Made by a program: the position numbers and the translations under genes. Positions 1 through 8,356 of a stretch of DNA of 34,028 bases are shown one piece after another; position 1 is the stretch's first letter; the number at the start of each line of letters is the position of its first letter. The notes under the pieces are model-generated. The model had not been told where the DNA came from. It did not search any database and saw nothing but the letters and a program-made list of their open reading frames with translations. Source of the DNA: Paludibacteraceae bacterium (GTDB lineage Bacteria; Bacteroidota; Bacteroidia; Bacteroidales; Paludibacteraceae); contig JAFGVV010000061.1 in NCBI GenBank assembly GCA_016937795.1, forward strand, positions 1 through 34,028. The letters run 5' to 3'.

Positions 1-12
1 AGCTTTTTTTTG

Positions 13-86
13 AGCCTCTTGTCGGATTCGAACCAACGACCCCGAGATTACAAATCACGTGCTCTGGCCAACTGAGCTAAAGAGGC
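13..86 (-). tRNA. tRNA-Thr (anticodon TGT)
   Basis: On the minus strand a full cloverleaf can be drawn. The acceptor arms are GCCTCTT (80-86) and AAGAGGC (14-20), with discriminator base T at 13. The D-arm contains AGCTCAGTTGG, the anticodon loop reads TTTGTAA (anticodon TGT, threonine), and the T-loop is TTCGAAT. The 3' CCA is not encoded, since an A-run follows. The anticodon stem CGTGA/TCTCG has one T-T mismatch at its middle pair. The gene lies 4 bases downstream of the SRP RNA gene on the same strand and probably shares its promoter. Confidence 0.95.
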
Positions 87-90
87 AAGT

Positions 91-187
91 GGATAAGCCC
101 CCTACATCGCACCGCTACAACCTACTACCCTTGCTGCGGTCAAGCCCTGGGGGAGTTCGAAGGGAGCTGGTCGTGTAGGACTTATCC
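91..187 (-). ncRNA. ffs: Signal recognition particle RNA, small bacterial type
   Basis: The minus strand folds into one long rod. The 5' end GGATAAG pairs with the 3' end CTTATCC, followed by CCTACA with TGTAGG. The apical part keeps the Ffh-binding signature seen in bacterial SRP RNA, GAACTCCCCCAGGGC and then GCAGCAAGGGTA. This is the RNA scaffold of the particle that targets nascent membrane proteins through Ffh and FtsY. The hexamer between the conserved halves is TTGACC, where most bacteria have CGGAAG, so the tetraloop is not GGAA. The ends are set by the terminal helix and may be off by a few bases. Confidence 0.88.
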
Positions 188-192
188 GGCGA

Positions 193-222
193 CAAAAGTA
201 CTGCTTTTTCCTGAATTTACAA
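193..222 (-). promoter_or_regulatory. Promoter of SRP RNA / tRNA-Thr unit
   Basis: Read on the minus strand, TACTTTTG (193-200) matches the Bacteroidota -7 consensus TAnnTTTG. TTG (220-222) lies 19 bp upstream, in the -33 position. The predicted start falls at the first bases of the SRP RNA. No second promoter fits into the 4-base gap before the tRNA, so co-transcription is inferred. Confidence 0.7.
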
Positions 223-305
223 GGCTTTCGGTATATTTTTTTCTGTCAACTATCCTACCCTCTTCATTATCAGAAATGTATTTCAAAAAATATTTTCTCA
301 ATATT

Positions 306-337
306 AAAAAACCGGATAATCACTTACCCGGTTTTTT
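306..337 (-). terminator. Rho-independent terminator after the DUF4465 gene
   Basis: A-run, ACCGG stem (311-315), loop of about 12 bases, CCGGT stem (328-332) and T-run. It is symmetrical, so it could work in both directions, but only the minus-strand gene ending at 452 points into it. A short AT-only palindrome also lies at about 427-443. Confidence 0.65.
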
Positions 338-451
338 GTTGTATGCACAGTTCGTATTATGGCAGATAGGCACTGTAGACATACCGAAACTAAAAATTGA
401 AAGTTTTACAAACTCCGAAAAGCTTGTTTTATTTTAAAATAAATTCTGCTC

Positions 452-1180
452 TTATTCTTTGTCTTTTTTCACCACAACTACGTTATCGACACACACAAAA
501 GCAGGCGTATTCATCCATTCGCCAAATTTATCGGTAGAGTCGAAAAGAAAACTTACTTTATCCACATTTCCAAGCGCGCTAAAGTCCACTTTAGCCCAAT
601 TATCAGAAATAAAGCTTTTTCCATCTCTGAAATCGGCGAGATAATACTCAACAGTCCCCTGTTCTTTATTGTCGAGATAACCTGTAACAATCACTTTAAA
701 CCAATCACCCGCAGCAAATACCTTACCGAAACCACCCTCTTTAATTTCGTAATAAGCCCATGTATTATTTGTAAGCATAGCGCTTTCGATACTATATTCC
801 ACACCGGCTTCGGCAGGAAGCGAAATAGAGGCCGAATCGTACACAAGCGCATATTGTTTCGAACCTGCTGCTCCTGAGCCTGCAATAGCTGCGTATTGAT
901 TTTCATATCCTTTTGTAGTCTTGTCGGTTTTGGCCGAACATGCAAATCCATTCCAGAAATACATCATATAACCATCGTACGACACCGAATCGTATTTATT
1001 TGTGAATGTAATTCCGGAGATAACCAAATCGCCGGCGCCATCTGAACCATTCCAAACGCTGTCGGTTAGACTCACATTTTCGAAATCGACAAGAATTTGA
1101 GTTTTTGGATTTTCGGTTTCGCACGATACAAGTGCAAAAACTACAGATAGCAGCAAAAGTGCCAATTTGTTTGTTTTCAT
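452..1180 (-). CDS. DUF4465 surface lipoprotein, probable B12-binding (BtuH-like)
   Basis: A 242-residue protein starting at the ATG at 1180. The frame stays open upstream to 1333, but the start at 1180 gives a proper lipoprotein signal, MKTNKLALLLLSVVFALVSC with Cys20 after the LVSC lipobox. The mature part has the DUF4465 look: a segment near residues 70-90 with YDGYMMYFWNGFACS, then a Gly/Ala-rich stretch and a beta-rich tail with a final FVCVDNVVV strand. It sits directly behind a cobalamin riboswitch. My recollection is that DUF4465-type lipoproteins of gut Bacteroidetes (BtuH) bind vitamin B12 at the cell surface, which would match this control. The cobalamin function is inferred from family memory and the riboswitch, not from binding residues. 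No btuB/TonB receptor lies beside it. Confidence 0.82.
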   Translation of the reverse strand: MKTNKLALLLLSVVFALVSCETENPKTQILVDFENVSLTDSVWNGSDGAGDLVISGITFTNKYDSVSYDGYMMYFWNGFACSAKTDKTTKGYENQYAAIAGSGAAGSKQYALVYDSASISLPAEAGVEYSIESAMLTNNTWAYYEIKEGGFGKVFAAGDWFKVIVTGYLDNKEQGTVEYYLADFRDGKSFISDNWAKVDFSALGNVDKVSFLFDSTDKFGEWMNTPAFVCVDNVVVVKKDKE

Positions 1181-1364
1181 TGTTCTTTTTTTTAAATATT
1201 TAATTGTTAGATAATTACAAAAACGCCCGATAGATGTAAATACACACAATTGCTTATTGAAAACAATAAAAACAAATTGAGAAATGAAGAATGGAATACA
1301 ACAGTCACGAAGATTACAATCCGATTTTTGCAATATTTTCCCGAAAGCAAAAATGTATTTACAA

Positions 1365-1641
1365 CGATTGTGGCAGGTCTTCTGACTTACTCCCGTATTT
1401 GAACGCCTTCCCGGCCTCCCCTAACCCCTCCGAAGGAGAGGAACATCGCTCTATATCAACAGATATAAAAACAAGGAGGTGCCCAGTGGCAAAAGTGTTG
1501 TTCAATACGTTTTTTTAATTATCAATTGTACATTGTCAATTGTAAACTAAAAATGAGCTTACAGCAGCGGGTACTGTCCCGGATTTTCACCGGATTCCCT
1601 TTTATCAAACCTTCCGAACGGAAAGCCTGATACCAAAATCG
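1365..1641 (-). promoter_or_regulatory. Cobalamin riboswitch
   Basis: On the minus strand the core elements follow in order. They are GGGAATCCGGTGAAAATCC, GGGACAGTACCCGCTGCTGT, GCCACTGGG, and the B12 box AGTCAGAAGACCTGCC. The closing helix pairs CGATTTTGG (1633-1641) with CCACAATCG (1365-1373). The stretch between the core blocks (about 1405-1550) is longer than needed and holds sequence resembling dispersed intergenic repeats. The aptamer ends 184 bases before the lipoprotein start at 1180. No clear intrinsic terminator lies in that spacer, so control may be at translation or by a less obvious terminator. When cobalamin is bound, expression is expected to be off. Confidence 0.95.
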
Positions 1642-1644
1642 CTG

Positions 1645-1652
1645 CAAAGATA
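1645..1652 (-). promoter_or_regulatory. -7 promoter element of the cobalamin riboswitch unit
   Basis: Minus-strand TATCTTTG matches TAnnTTTG and places the start 5-7 bases downstream, exactly at the first base of the riboswitch closing helix. A clear -33 TTG at 19-21 bp is not visible. Confidence 0.6.
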
Positions 1653-1753
1653 ACAAAACTTCACAAAGATTTGTCAGTAAATACGCAATTAATATTTCAT
1701 TTTATCAGCAATAAATGCTAATAAATTAGAAATAAATTATTTACGCAAATAAG

Positions 1754-1789
1754 AAAGCGAAACAACACATTCCTGTATTATTTCGCTTT
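1754..1789 (-). terminator. Possible terminator of the 4-alpha-glucanotransferase gene
   Basis: Perfect 9-bp inverted repeat AAAGCGAAA / TTTCGCTTT with an 18-base loop, 29 bases past the stop codon at 1818. The T-run after it on the minus strand is interrupted, so termination is plausible but not certain. Confidence 0.45.
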
Positions 1790-1817
1790 AAAATTATTGA
1801 TTGAGAAGTTGAATAAA

Positions 1818-4508
1818 CTATCTTCCTGATTGTTTAATAAAATTACGTAATTCGTAATTAAAATCCTCTTGTTCAATCAGTTCTTCGAGATTGATATGCA
1901 TGCGATACCGCCAGCTGCTTTTCGAGTTCGAAGGTACATTGATACGTTCTTCGTTAGGATTTTCACGACGCAATTCGTTGGAGATGCTCAGCAAATCCTG
2001 CCACTGGAAAATAGCCCACATGGCCGGCGAATAAAGATGTTGCAGCAAAATGTCGCGACAAATCCACCAATCGCAAAAATAAGGCGCTTCACCCCAATGT
2101 CCGAGTTGCGAGTTGTAGAATCGCTGCGTCACAGCGCGATCTTCCTCCCACCAGCCACGTATGGTGCTCATATCGTGCGTCGAAGGTGTTACAACCGACA
2201 AATAAGGCGCATCAGCTGGATGGAAGAATTCAATTTTATTCGATTTCGGAGCTCGTTGTACTTCGAGACTCAAAATGGCCAAATCCTTCATGGCAGTCGT
2301 CACACAATCGGTCATCATACCCAAATCCTCGCCACAAATCAGCATATTGGTCGAACGCTTAAGTGCAGGCAGTTTTTCCATACCCGATTGATACCAGTGC
2401 GCATCCTGACGGCGATAAAAATAATCTACATAAATTTCGCGCAAGCGATGTTTGGTGTAGTCGTCGAGATCGCGGAACGAGCGCAAACTATCCATCCCAT
2501 AACGCGGAAAATACTGTTTGCCCTGACTGCCTTCTGCTTCGAAGAAAAGCACATTCGAAATCAGATCGAACAAGCCCCATTTTATCTTTTCGCTTATTTT
2601 GCCTTCTGCGTACATTCTCTCAATAGCTTCCTGACTCTGATACTGCGGTTTCAGGCGTAAAATCCAGCCATCTTCAATTTGCAAACAATTGGCTTTTACC
2701 CACACAGCATCATCACCCAGAATATCCCACAAAATGGCATCAGTAATATAAGGTTTACAAAAACGGTTGTAATCGAACCAGATACCTTTATCCGAAAACT
2801 CATTTATATGCACAGGTACCGAAGGGAATAAGTGTCCCATGATACCTTCCACCTGATTGTTTGGAATTTGCCAAATACGGAAAAATCCCAGAATATGATC
2901 GATACGGAAAGTGTCGAAATAGTTTGCCATTTGCGCAAAACGCTTTTTCCACCAATCGAAACCGGTACGTTTTATCATATCCCAGTTGTAGGTAGGCAAT
3001 TCCCAGTTTTGACCTTTTACGGCAAACATATCAGGCGGTGCACCGGCCTGCATATCCAGGTTGAACAACTCGGGTGAAACCCAGGTATCCACACTGTTAC
3101 GGTTTACTCCAATCGGGATATCGCCTTTGAGTACTACGGAATGCGCGTGAGCATATTCAGCTGCATCAAGCAACTGTAAATGCAAATGGTATTGAATGAA
3201 ATAATTGGTTGCAATATCGTCGAAATGAGCCTGGTCGGGCGCGCTGAATTCTTTGATTTTTTCGGCGTTGTATTTCGAGAAACCATCCCACTGACGATAA
3301 TCGGAAGTGCCAAACTTATCGCGCAAAACACAATAAGCAGCGTAAGGAACAAGCCAGTATTCGTTCTTTCCGAAGAATTCGAGATAGGCTTTATCTTTCA
3401 GAAATTTATCTTTTTTGGCAAGATATAACTCTTTGGCATAAGCCAGTTTATAACTTACAACTTCGAGAAAAGGTACAAGAACCTGCGCATTCAGGTCTTT
3501 TTGTTTTTGCTTATATTCTTTTTGCAATTCGTGTGTCGCAGGTAACTTACCCATAGCAGGTAAATTCAGAAAAAGCGGATTCAGCGCAAAAGCCGAAATA
3601 GCCGCATAAGGCAACACATCAGCATCGGTATGTGTACCAATCGTATCGTTGAGCGGAAGCACCTGAATAAGTCTCAGTCCGGTTTTTTCAGCCCAGTCCA
3701 CCATCAGTTTCAAATCGCTGAAATCGCCCACGCCAAAGCTTTGTTTCGAGCGCAGACTAAACACCGGAATACCCACACCTGCACCTTTCCAGGCCGGAAG
3801 TTGTAAAGCTGCAAAACCATCGTTCAGCACCACCAGCGAACTTTTGGCATTGACTACAGGCGCTACTCTGTCGGCTCCCGATTCGAATTGCACAAAGTTT
3901 TTATCCTCGGGATCGTACACACCATATTTATAATGTACATCGGCGTTTAATTTCGATAAATCAACCTTCCTGAGCCAATATCCATCTTCCGATTTCTGCA
4001 TCATTACAGGTTTCACAGTCGACCAGTTTCCCAGCGCATCGCAATTACCAACAACACACAATACATGGTTTTTTGAAAGCAAAGGTGCTTTCACTTTAAA
4101 AACATGCGTGAACTTCGTTGTTTTATCTTCGCCAACCGAATGTTCATCGGGCATCAATACATTTTTGAAAGGCGCTGTGCTGAAAGTGTTTTCTAGCGCT
4201 GCGGGCGAATTCCACTGATCGAAGCAAAACAGGTGAGCCGTTTTGGCCGGATTTGCATCCAATATTCTATCGTCGCCCCACTCCTCGGTGTAGAGTCCGT
4301 TATTTTCGTTGAACAACACATATTTGTATCTGACAGGCTCAGCAGGCATTTCGGGTAATTCAATTTCGCCCGTCCAGTCCTCTTTGTGCTGAAAACTCAG
4401 AGCCAGTGCTTTCGTCAAATCACCATTTCCCAACTGAGGAATATTTCCGGACACCAACAAGCGTTGCCCCCAGTATGTAAAGTACGAAATTTTAAAATGA
4501 ATCTTCAT
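1818..4508 (-). CDS. malQ: 4-alpha-glucanotransferase, DPE2-like, GH77 with two CBM20 modules
   Basis: 896 residues. Transfers glucan segments between alpha-1,4-glucans, a cytoplasmic step of maltose/maltodextrin and glycogen metabolism. Two N-terminal starch-binding CBM20 modules can be seen, at about residues 1-100 (YFTYWGQRLLVSGNIPQLG) and 133-230 (VVGNCDALGNW). The GH77 domain follows from about 240. Catalytic residues fit: nucleophile Asp537 in FRIDH, acid/base Glu727 in CGEDLG, and transition-state Asp779 in PSTHD. About 190 residues separate the first two, against roughly 50 in E. coli MalQ. This large insertion is typical of DPE2-type enzymes (plant cytosolic and Bacteroidota). There is no signal peptide. 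Divergent from prs, with its own promoter. The symbol follows family usage. Confidence 0.95.
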   Translation of the reverse strand: MKIHFKISYFTYWGQRLLVSGNIPQLGNGDLTKALALSFQHKEDWTGEIELPEMPAEPVRYKYVLFNENNGLYTEEWGDDRILDANPAKTAHLFCFDQWNSPAALENTFSTAPFKNVLMPDEHSVGEDKTTKFTHVFKVKAPLLSKNHVLCVVGNCDALGNWSTVKPVMMQKSEDGYWLRKVDLSKLNADVHYKYGVYDPEDKNFVQFESGADRVAPVVNAKSSLVVLNDGFAALQLPAWKGAGVGIPVFSLRSKQSFGVGDFSDLKLMVDWAEKTGLRLIQVLPLNDTIGTHTDADVLPYAAISAFALNPLFLNLPAMGKLPATHELQKEYKQKQKDLNAQVLVPFLEVVSYKLAYAKELYLAKKDKFLKDKAYLEFFGKNEYWLVPYAAYCVLRDKFGTSDYRQWDGFSKYNAEKIKEFSAPDQAHFDDIATNYFIQYHLHLQLLDAAEYAHAHSVVLKGDIPIGVNRNSVDTWVSPELFNLDMQAGAPPDMFAVKGQNWELPTYNWDMIKRTGFDWWKKRFAQMANYFDTFRIDHILGFFRIWQIPNNQVEGIMGHLFPSVPVHINEFSDKGIWFDYNRFCKPYITDAILWDILGDDAVWVKANCLQIEDGWILRLKPQYQSQEAIERMYAEGKISEKIKWGLFDLISNVLFFEAEGSQGKQYFPRYGMDSLRSFRDLDDYTKHRLREIYVDYFYRRQDAHWYQSGMEKLPALKRSTNMLICGEDLGMMTDCVTTAMKDLAILSLEVQRAPKSNKIEFFHPADAPYLSVVTPSTHDMSTIRGWWEEDRAVTQRFYNSQLGHWGEAPYFCDWWICRDILLQHLYSPAMWAIFQWQDLLSISNELRRENPNEERINVPSNSKSSWRYRMHINLEELIEQEDFNYELRNFIKQSGR

Positions 4509-4850
4509 AGAGTCTTGAATTTTAGCTTATTAATTGGCTAACTGTGAAAAATGAATTCAAAAGTAATGTATAATACAGCAAAACTCAATCAGCTTAACAG
4601 GAAATGTCGCAATTTTCATTTCAAACGTTTGCGGAAAAGTACTGATTATTGATACAGATATGGTACAAGGCAAGTCATAAGACTCTATTGTTCTTTTCAA
4701 AACATATCACGCTATTACAAACCGTTGAAAAATGCATTTAAAAACTATCAAATTTTCAGGAAATAATTATCCGTATTTCCGTATGTTTTTAAGATTAATT
4801 TCCGTACTTTTGCAGAAAATTTCGGTAAAACTAATAACATAAAAAAATTC
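4509..4850. promoter_or_regulatory. Divergent intergenic region with promoters for malQ (-) and prs (+)
   Basis: 342 bases, AT-rich. For the minus-strand gene, TACTTTTG lies at 4558-4565 with TTG at 4586-4588, exactly 20 bp apart. For prs, TACTTTTG is at 4805-4812, about 40 bases before the start codon, without a clear -33 TTG. I see no other gene, RNA or repeat here. Confidence 0.65.
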
Positions 4851-5795
4851 ATGTCAGTATTTACTGCCCCCTTCAAGGTTTTTTCAGGAACTAACAGTCG
4901 TTATTTAGCTGAAAAAATTTGTGAAAGCCTCAAATGTCCGCTCGGCAAAATGAAAATTGAGCACTTCTCTGATGGCGAGTTTTCAGTGTCTTACGAAGAG
5001 TCGATCCGCGGCCAGTACGTTTACCTTGTTCAGTCGACCTTCCCCAATTCAGACAATCTTATGGAATTACTGTTGATGATTGATGCTGCCAAACGCGCAT
5101 CGGCATACAAGGTAATTGCCGTGATTCCGTATTTTGGCTGGGCTCGTCAGGACAGAAAAGACAAACCCCGGGTATCAATCGCCGCCAAGCTTATTGCAGA
5201 TATGCTGAGCGTAGCTGGTGTCGACCGTGTGATTACCATGGACTTACACGCCGATCAGATTCAGGGCTTCTTTAATGTACCGGTCGACCATCTCTATGGC
5301 TCGACCATTTTTGTACCATTTATCAAGTCACTAAACATTGAGAATCTGGTAATTGCCTCACCTGACGTAGGTGGTTCGAAACGCGCAGGCTCGTATTCGA
5401 AACATCTTGGTGTTCCAATGGTACTTTGTCATAAAACACGCGAGAAAGCCAATGTCGTTGGCCAAATGACCATAATTGGTGATGTGGAGGGCAAAGATGT
5501 AATCATCACCGACGACATGGTGGACACGGCAGGAACACTCTGCATGGCAGCCGATCTGATGATGAAAAATGGTGCTAATAGTGTACGGGCCATTGTAACG
5601 CACGGTGTAATGTCGGGCGCAGCATCTCAAAGAGTAATGGAATCGGCACTATCCGAAATTGTTTTTACAGATTCAATACCTTTTGAATGTAAAAAATGTG
5701 ATAAAGTACGCATTCTTTCAATTGCCGATATGTTTGCCGACACCATTTACCGTGTGCAGGAGCACAAATCAATCAGCGAACAATATTTAATGTAA
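4851..5795 (+). CDS. prs: Ribose-phosphate pyrophosphokinase
   Basis: 314 residues, the usual length for a class I PRPP synthase. Makes phosphoribosyl pyrophosphate from ribose 5-phosphate and ATP, the precursor for purine, pyrimidine, histidine and NAD synthesis. The metal/ATP region DLHADQIQGFF lies at residues 131-141 and the PRPP-binding loop DDMVDTAGT at 221-229. The N-terminal FSGTNSRYLAEKI and the FSDGEF motif also match. Single-gene unit: its own promoter upstream and a strong terminator 16 bases after the stop. PRPP users elsewhere in the window are hisIE and, indirectly, nadD, but they are not linked. Confidence 0.97.
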   Translation: MSVFTAPFKVFSGTNSRYLAEKICESLKCPLGKMKIEHFSDGEFSVSYEESIRGQYVYLVQSTFPNSDNLMELLLMIDAAKRASAYKVIAVIPYFGWARQDRKDKPRVSIAAKLIADMLSVAGVDRVITMDLHADQIQGFFNVPVDHLYGSTIFVPFIKSLNIENLVIASPDVGGSKRAGSYSKHLGVPMVLCHKTREKANVVGQMTIIGDVEGKDVIITDDMVDTAGTLCMAADLMMKNGANSVRAIVTHGVMSGAASQRVMESALSEIVFTDSIPFECKKCDKVRILSIADMFADTIYRVQEHKSISEQYLM

Positions 5796-5811
5796 CAAAT
5801 TATATCAATAT

Positions 5812-5856
5812 AAAAAGCGGACAATCTTCAGCATTTGAGGATTGTCCGCTTTTTTT
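5812..5856. terminator. Bidirectional terminator between prs and uvrD
   Basis: A-run, 10-bp GC-rich stem (GCGGACAATC / GATTGTCCGC) and T-run, symmetrical for the two convergent genes. The uvrD stop codon (5855-5857) touches its T-run. The apex folds further into CTTCA-GCATT-TGAGG, and the 14-mer TCTTCAGCATTTGA (5825-5838) recurs in the trpB terminator at 27283-27296. Confidence 0.9.
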
Positions 5857-8161
5857 ATAGCAATTCAAGCTTTGCGAATTTCAGCAAAAGGCTTTTTTTG
5901 CCTTTTTCGCCGAAGTCAATTTCTGCTTTTTCATTACCATCGGCAATAGTTGTTTCCAGCACTTTTCCTATACCAAAAACAGCATGCTTCACAAAAGCAC
6001 CTACAGGTAGATTTTTGTTCTCCACTACTTGCTTCGTTCCTTGCTCTCGCGCTGCAATCTTTATCAACTTCTGCGCCGTCTGACGTTCGACTGGTTTAGT
6101 AACTTTACTTGAACTAAAGCTTTGATGCTGAAACGACTTGCGTTCAAACTCAAAATCGAAACTCTCGTCCTGTCGTTGAAGCCACGAAGGCTGAACTTTT
6201 TCCTCCGGGGCATCAAGATATTGCGGGTCAATATCCTTGATAAAACGACTTGGATTCGAGTTTGTTGTTTTCCCGTTTCGAAAACGCGATTTAGAGAAAC
6301 TGATAAAACACTGCTCCTCAGCTCTTGTTATAGCTACATAAAATAAGCGTCGCTCCTCTTCAAGACTTCTTTCGCTTTCGAAAGCGTAAGCCGATGGGAA
6401 CAAATCTTCTTCCATACCCACAATAAACACAGCTTTAAACTCCAGCCCTTTGGCTGCATGCACAGTCATCATGGTTACCTTTTCGGTGTTTGCATCGTCG
6501 GTATTATCCTGATCGGTAAGCAGCGACACTTCCGACAAAAAGTCACCAATATTAGCTGATTCTCCGGCAGTAACACGTTGCTCACAAAACTCATGAATGG
6601 CTTTAAGTAATTCCTGTACATTTTCCTGCCGACTCATGGCTTCGGGCGATTTATCTACATAAGTGTCGTTGATAATGCCTGTCATTTTTACAATTTGCAT
6701 CACAAGTTCATAGGCATTCAAGCTATCCGATTGGGAAGCAAAAAAACTAATCATTTTACGAAATCCGGCCAACTTAGTAGCTGTACCGGCATTTACCGCT
6801 AAATTATATGCTAACATATCCTGCAACACATCCCAAATACTCACTGCATGCGTCTGAGCACATTCGGTAAGTTTTCCGACAGTAGTATCACCTATTCCAC
6901 GTGCAGGCACATTAATAATACGTTTTATTGCTTCTTCGTCGTTATGATTATTAATTAATCGGCAATATGCAATCACATCTTTTATTTCCTTGCGCTGATA
7001 AAACGACAATCCACCATAAATACGATACGGAATGGCTTTTTTTCGCAATGCCTCCTCGAGCACGCGCGATTGCGAGTTGGTACGATACAGAATTGCAATA
7101 TTTTGATAACTATAACCCTGTTTTCTCCGCAACTGATTTATGCTATCGGCAACCACAACTCCTTCTTCAAGGTCGGTAAATGTGCTTAAAAGCTTTATCA
7201 AATTACCCTTTTCCTTTTCCGAAAAAACATTTTTTCTTATCTGCTCTGAGTTTTTATCTATCAGGCTGTTAGCTGCATTTACAATGGTTTGTGTCGATCG
7301 GTAATTCTGTTCGAGTTTAAAAACCTGCGCATTGCTGTATGAGTTTTTAAATTTAAGAATATTATCGATATTTGCACCTCTGAACGAATAAATACTTTGC
7401 GCATCATCGCCCACCACACAAATACGCTCGTGTTGCTCCGACAACTTGCGAACAATCAGATACTGAGCAAAATTAGTATCCTGATACTCATCGACTAAGA
7501 TATACGAAAATGCATTTCGATACTTCTGTAACACATCGGGGTGATTCCGAAACAGAATATTAGTTTGAAGCAACAAATCATCAAAATCCATTGCATCAGC
7601 AAGTTTACAACGCTGTGTGTAAATATCGTAAACATCGACAATCCGAGGCACTTTGCTATACATATCTGCTTTCAACAAATCGGTATTTCCCCGATAAGCA
7701 TCAGGAGTTATCAAATTGTTTTTGGCAAACGAAATACGCGAATGCACAAGGCCCGCTTTATAAGTTTTCTCGTCGATTTTCAGGTCTTTCACAATCGACT
7801 TTATCAAACTGTTTGAATCGGACGAATCGTAAATACTAAAATTTTTCGAATAACCGGTTTTTTCTGCTTCGGCACGTAAAATTCTGGAAAATACAGAGTG
7901 AAATGTACCCATCCACAGATATCGCGCAGTACGCTCGCCTACCATTTGAGCAATACGTTCTTTCATTTCACGCGCTGCTTTGTTGGTAAAAGTAAGCGCC
8001 AAAATTGATGTTGGATGAATACCTTTTTTGAGAAGATAAGCTATTTTATAGGTCAGCACACGCGTTTTCCCCGATCCGGCACCCGCTATCACAAGCGAAG
8101 CCCCATCGACATACTCCACAGCTTTGCGCTGACTTTCATTAAGTTCGTTCAAAAATTCCAT
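5855..8161 (-). CDS. ATP-dependent DNA helicase, UvrD/PcrA family (SF1A)
   Basis: 768 residues from the ATG at 8161. The open frame reaches 8362, but the extra 67 codons are AT-rich, lack family similarity and run through the likely promoter, while MEFLNELNESQRKAV is the expected UvrD start (Q-motif). Motifs: Walker A GAGSGKT (27-33), LTFTNKAAREM motif Ia (57-67), Walker B DEYQD (224-228), GDDAQSIYSFRGAN motif III, QNYRS motif IV, TVHAAKGLEF motif V, and VAITRAEEQ motif VI. The last 60 residues form a basic, Tudor-like tail (HAVFGIGKVLET) typical of PcrA. It unwinds DNA 3'-5' in nucleotide excision repair and replication-conflict resolution. Convergent with prs. Confidence 0.94.
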   Translation of the reverse strand: MEFLNELNESQRKAVEYVDGASLVIAGAGSGKTRVLTYKIAYLLKKGIHPTSILALTFTNKAAREMKERIAQMVGERTARYLWMGTFHSVFSRILRAEAEKTGYSKNFSIYDSSDSNSLIKSIVKDLKIDEKTYKAGLVHSRISFAKNNLITPDAYRGNTDLLKADMYSKVPRIVDVYDIYTQRCKLADAMDFDDLLLQTNILFRNHPDVLQKYRNAFSYILVDEYQDTNFAQYLIVRKLSEQHERICVVGDDAQSIYSFRGANIDNILKFKNSYSNAQVFKLEQNYRSTQTIVNAANSLIDKNSEQIRKNVFSEKEKGNLIKLLSTFTDLEEGVVVADSINQLRRKQGYSYQNIAILYRTNSQSRVLEEALRKKAIPYRIYGGLSFYQRKEIKDVIAYCRLINNHNDEEAIKRIINVPARGIGDTTVGKLTECAQTHAVSIWDVLQDMLAYNLAVNAGTATKLAGFRKMISFFASQSDSLNAYELVMQIVKMTGIINDTYVDKSPEAMSRQENVQELLKAIHEFCEQRVTAGESANIGDFLSEVSLLTDQDNTDDANTEKVTMMTVHAAKGLEFKAVFIVGMEEDLFPSAYAFESERSLEEERRLFYVAITRAEEQCFISFSKSRFRNGKTTNSNPSRFIKDIDPQYLDAPEEKVQPSWLQRQDESFDFEFERKSFQHQSFSSSKVTKPVERQTAQKLIKIAAREQGTKQVVENKNLPVGAFVKHAVFGIGKVLETTIADGNEKAEIDFGEKGKKSLLLKFAKLELL

Positions 8162-8220
8162 ACATAAATCACTATTTTTTTTTACCCGATAATTATATTT
8201 ATTTTCCGAGCATAGATTTA

Positions 8221-8228
8221 CAAAATTA
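8221..8228 (-). promoter_or_regulatory. Probable -7 element of uvrD
   Basis: Minus-strand TAATTTTG fits TAnnTTTG and lies 60 bases upstream of the chosen start codon. No -33 TTG with normal spacing is visible. Its position inside the longer open frame supports the shorter start. Confidence 0.45.
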
Positions 8229-8290
8229 GTAAAAGGATTTGTTTTCTCCTCAAAAATCTTTTCAACAGAATTGTTTCGATAAAAATGATA

Positions 8291-8298
8291 TATATTTG
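8291..8298 (+). promoter_or_regulatory. Probable -7 element of the acyltransferase-like gene
   Basis: TATATTTG fits TAnnTTTG, with TTG at 8271-8273 17 bp upstream, slightly closer than usual. The start codon is 58 bases downstream. Confidence 0.5.
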
Positions 8299-8356
8299 CA
8301 TACTGATTTGTGCGACAAAACAGACTGTCGCAAGCTAAAAAACTAAAGACACTAAG

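Noticed and set aside
1181..1333. In-frame upstream extension of the DUF4465 gene (51 codons)
   Set aside because: It starts 32 bases after the riboswitch, has no family similarity, and the internal ATG at 1180 yields a clean lipoprotein signal.
1869..2660. 263-codon open frame opposite the 4-alpha-glucanotransferase gene
   Set aside because: A shadow of GH77 codons with no start context, signal or motif; the opposite strand has all catalytic motifs.
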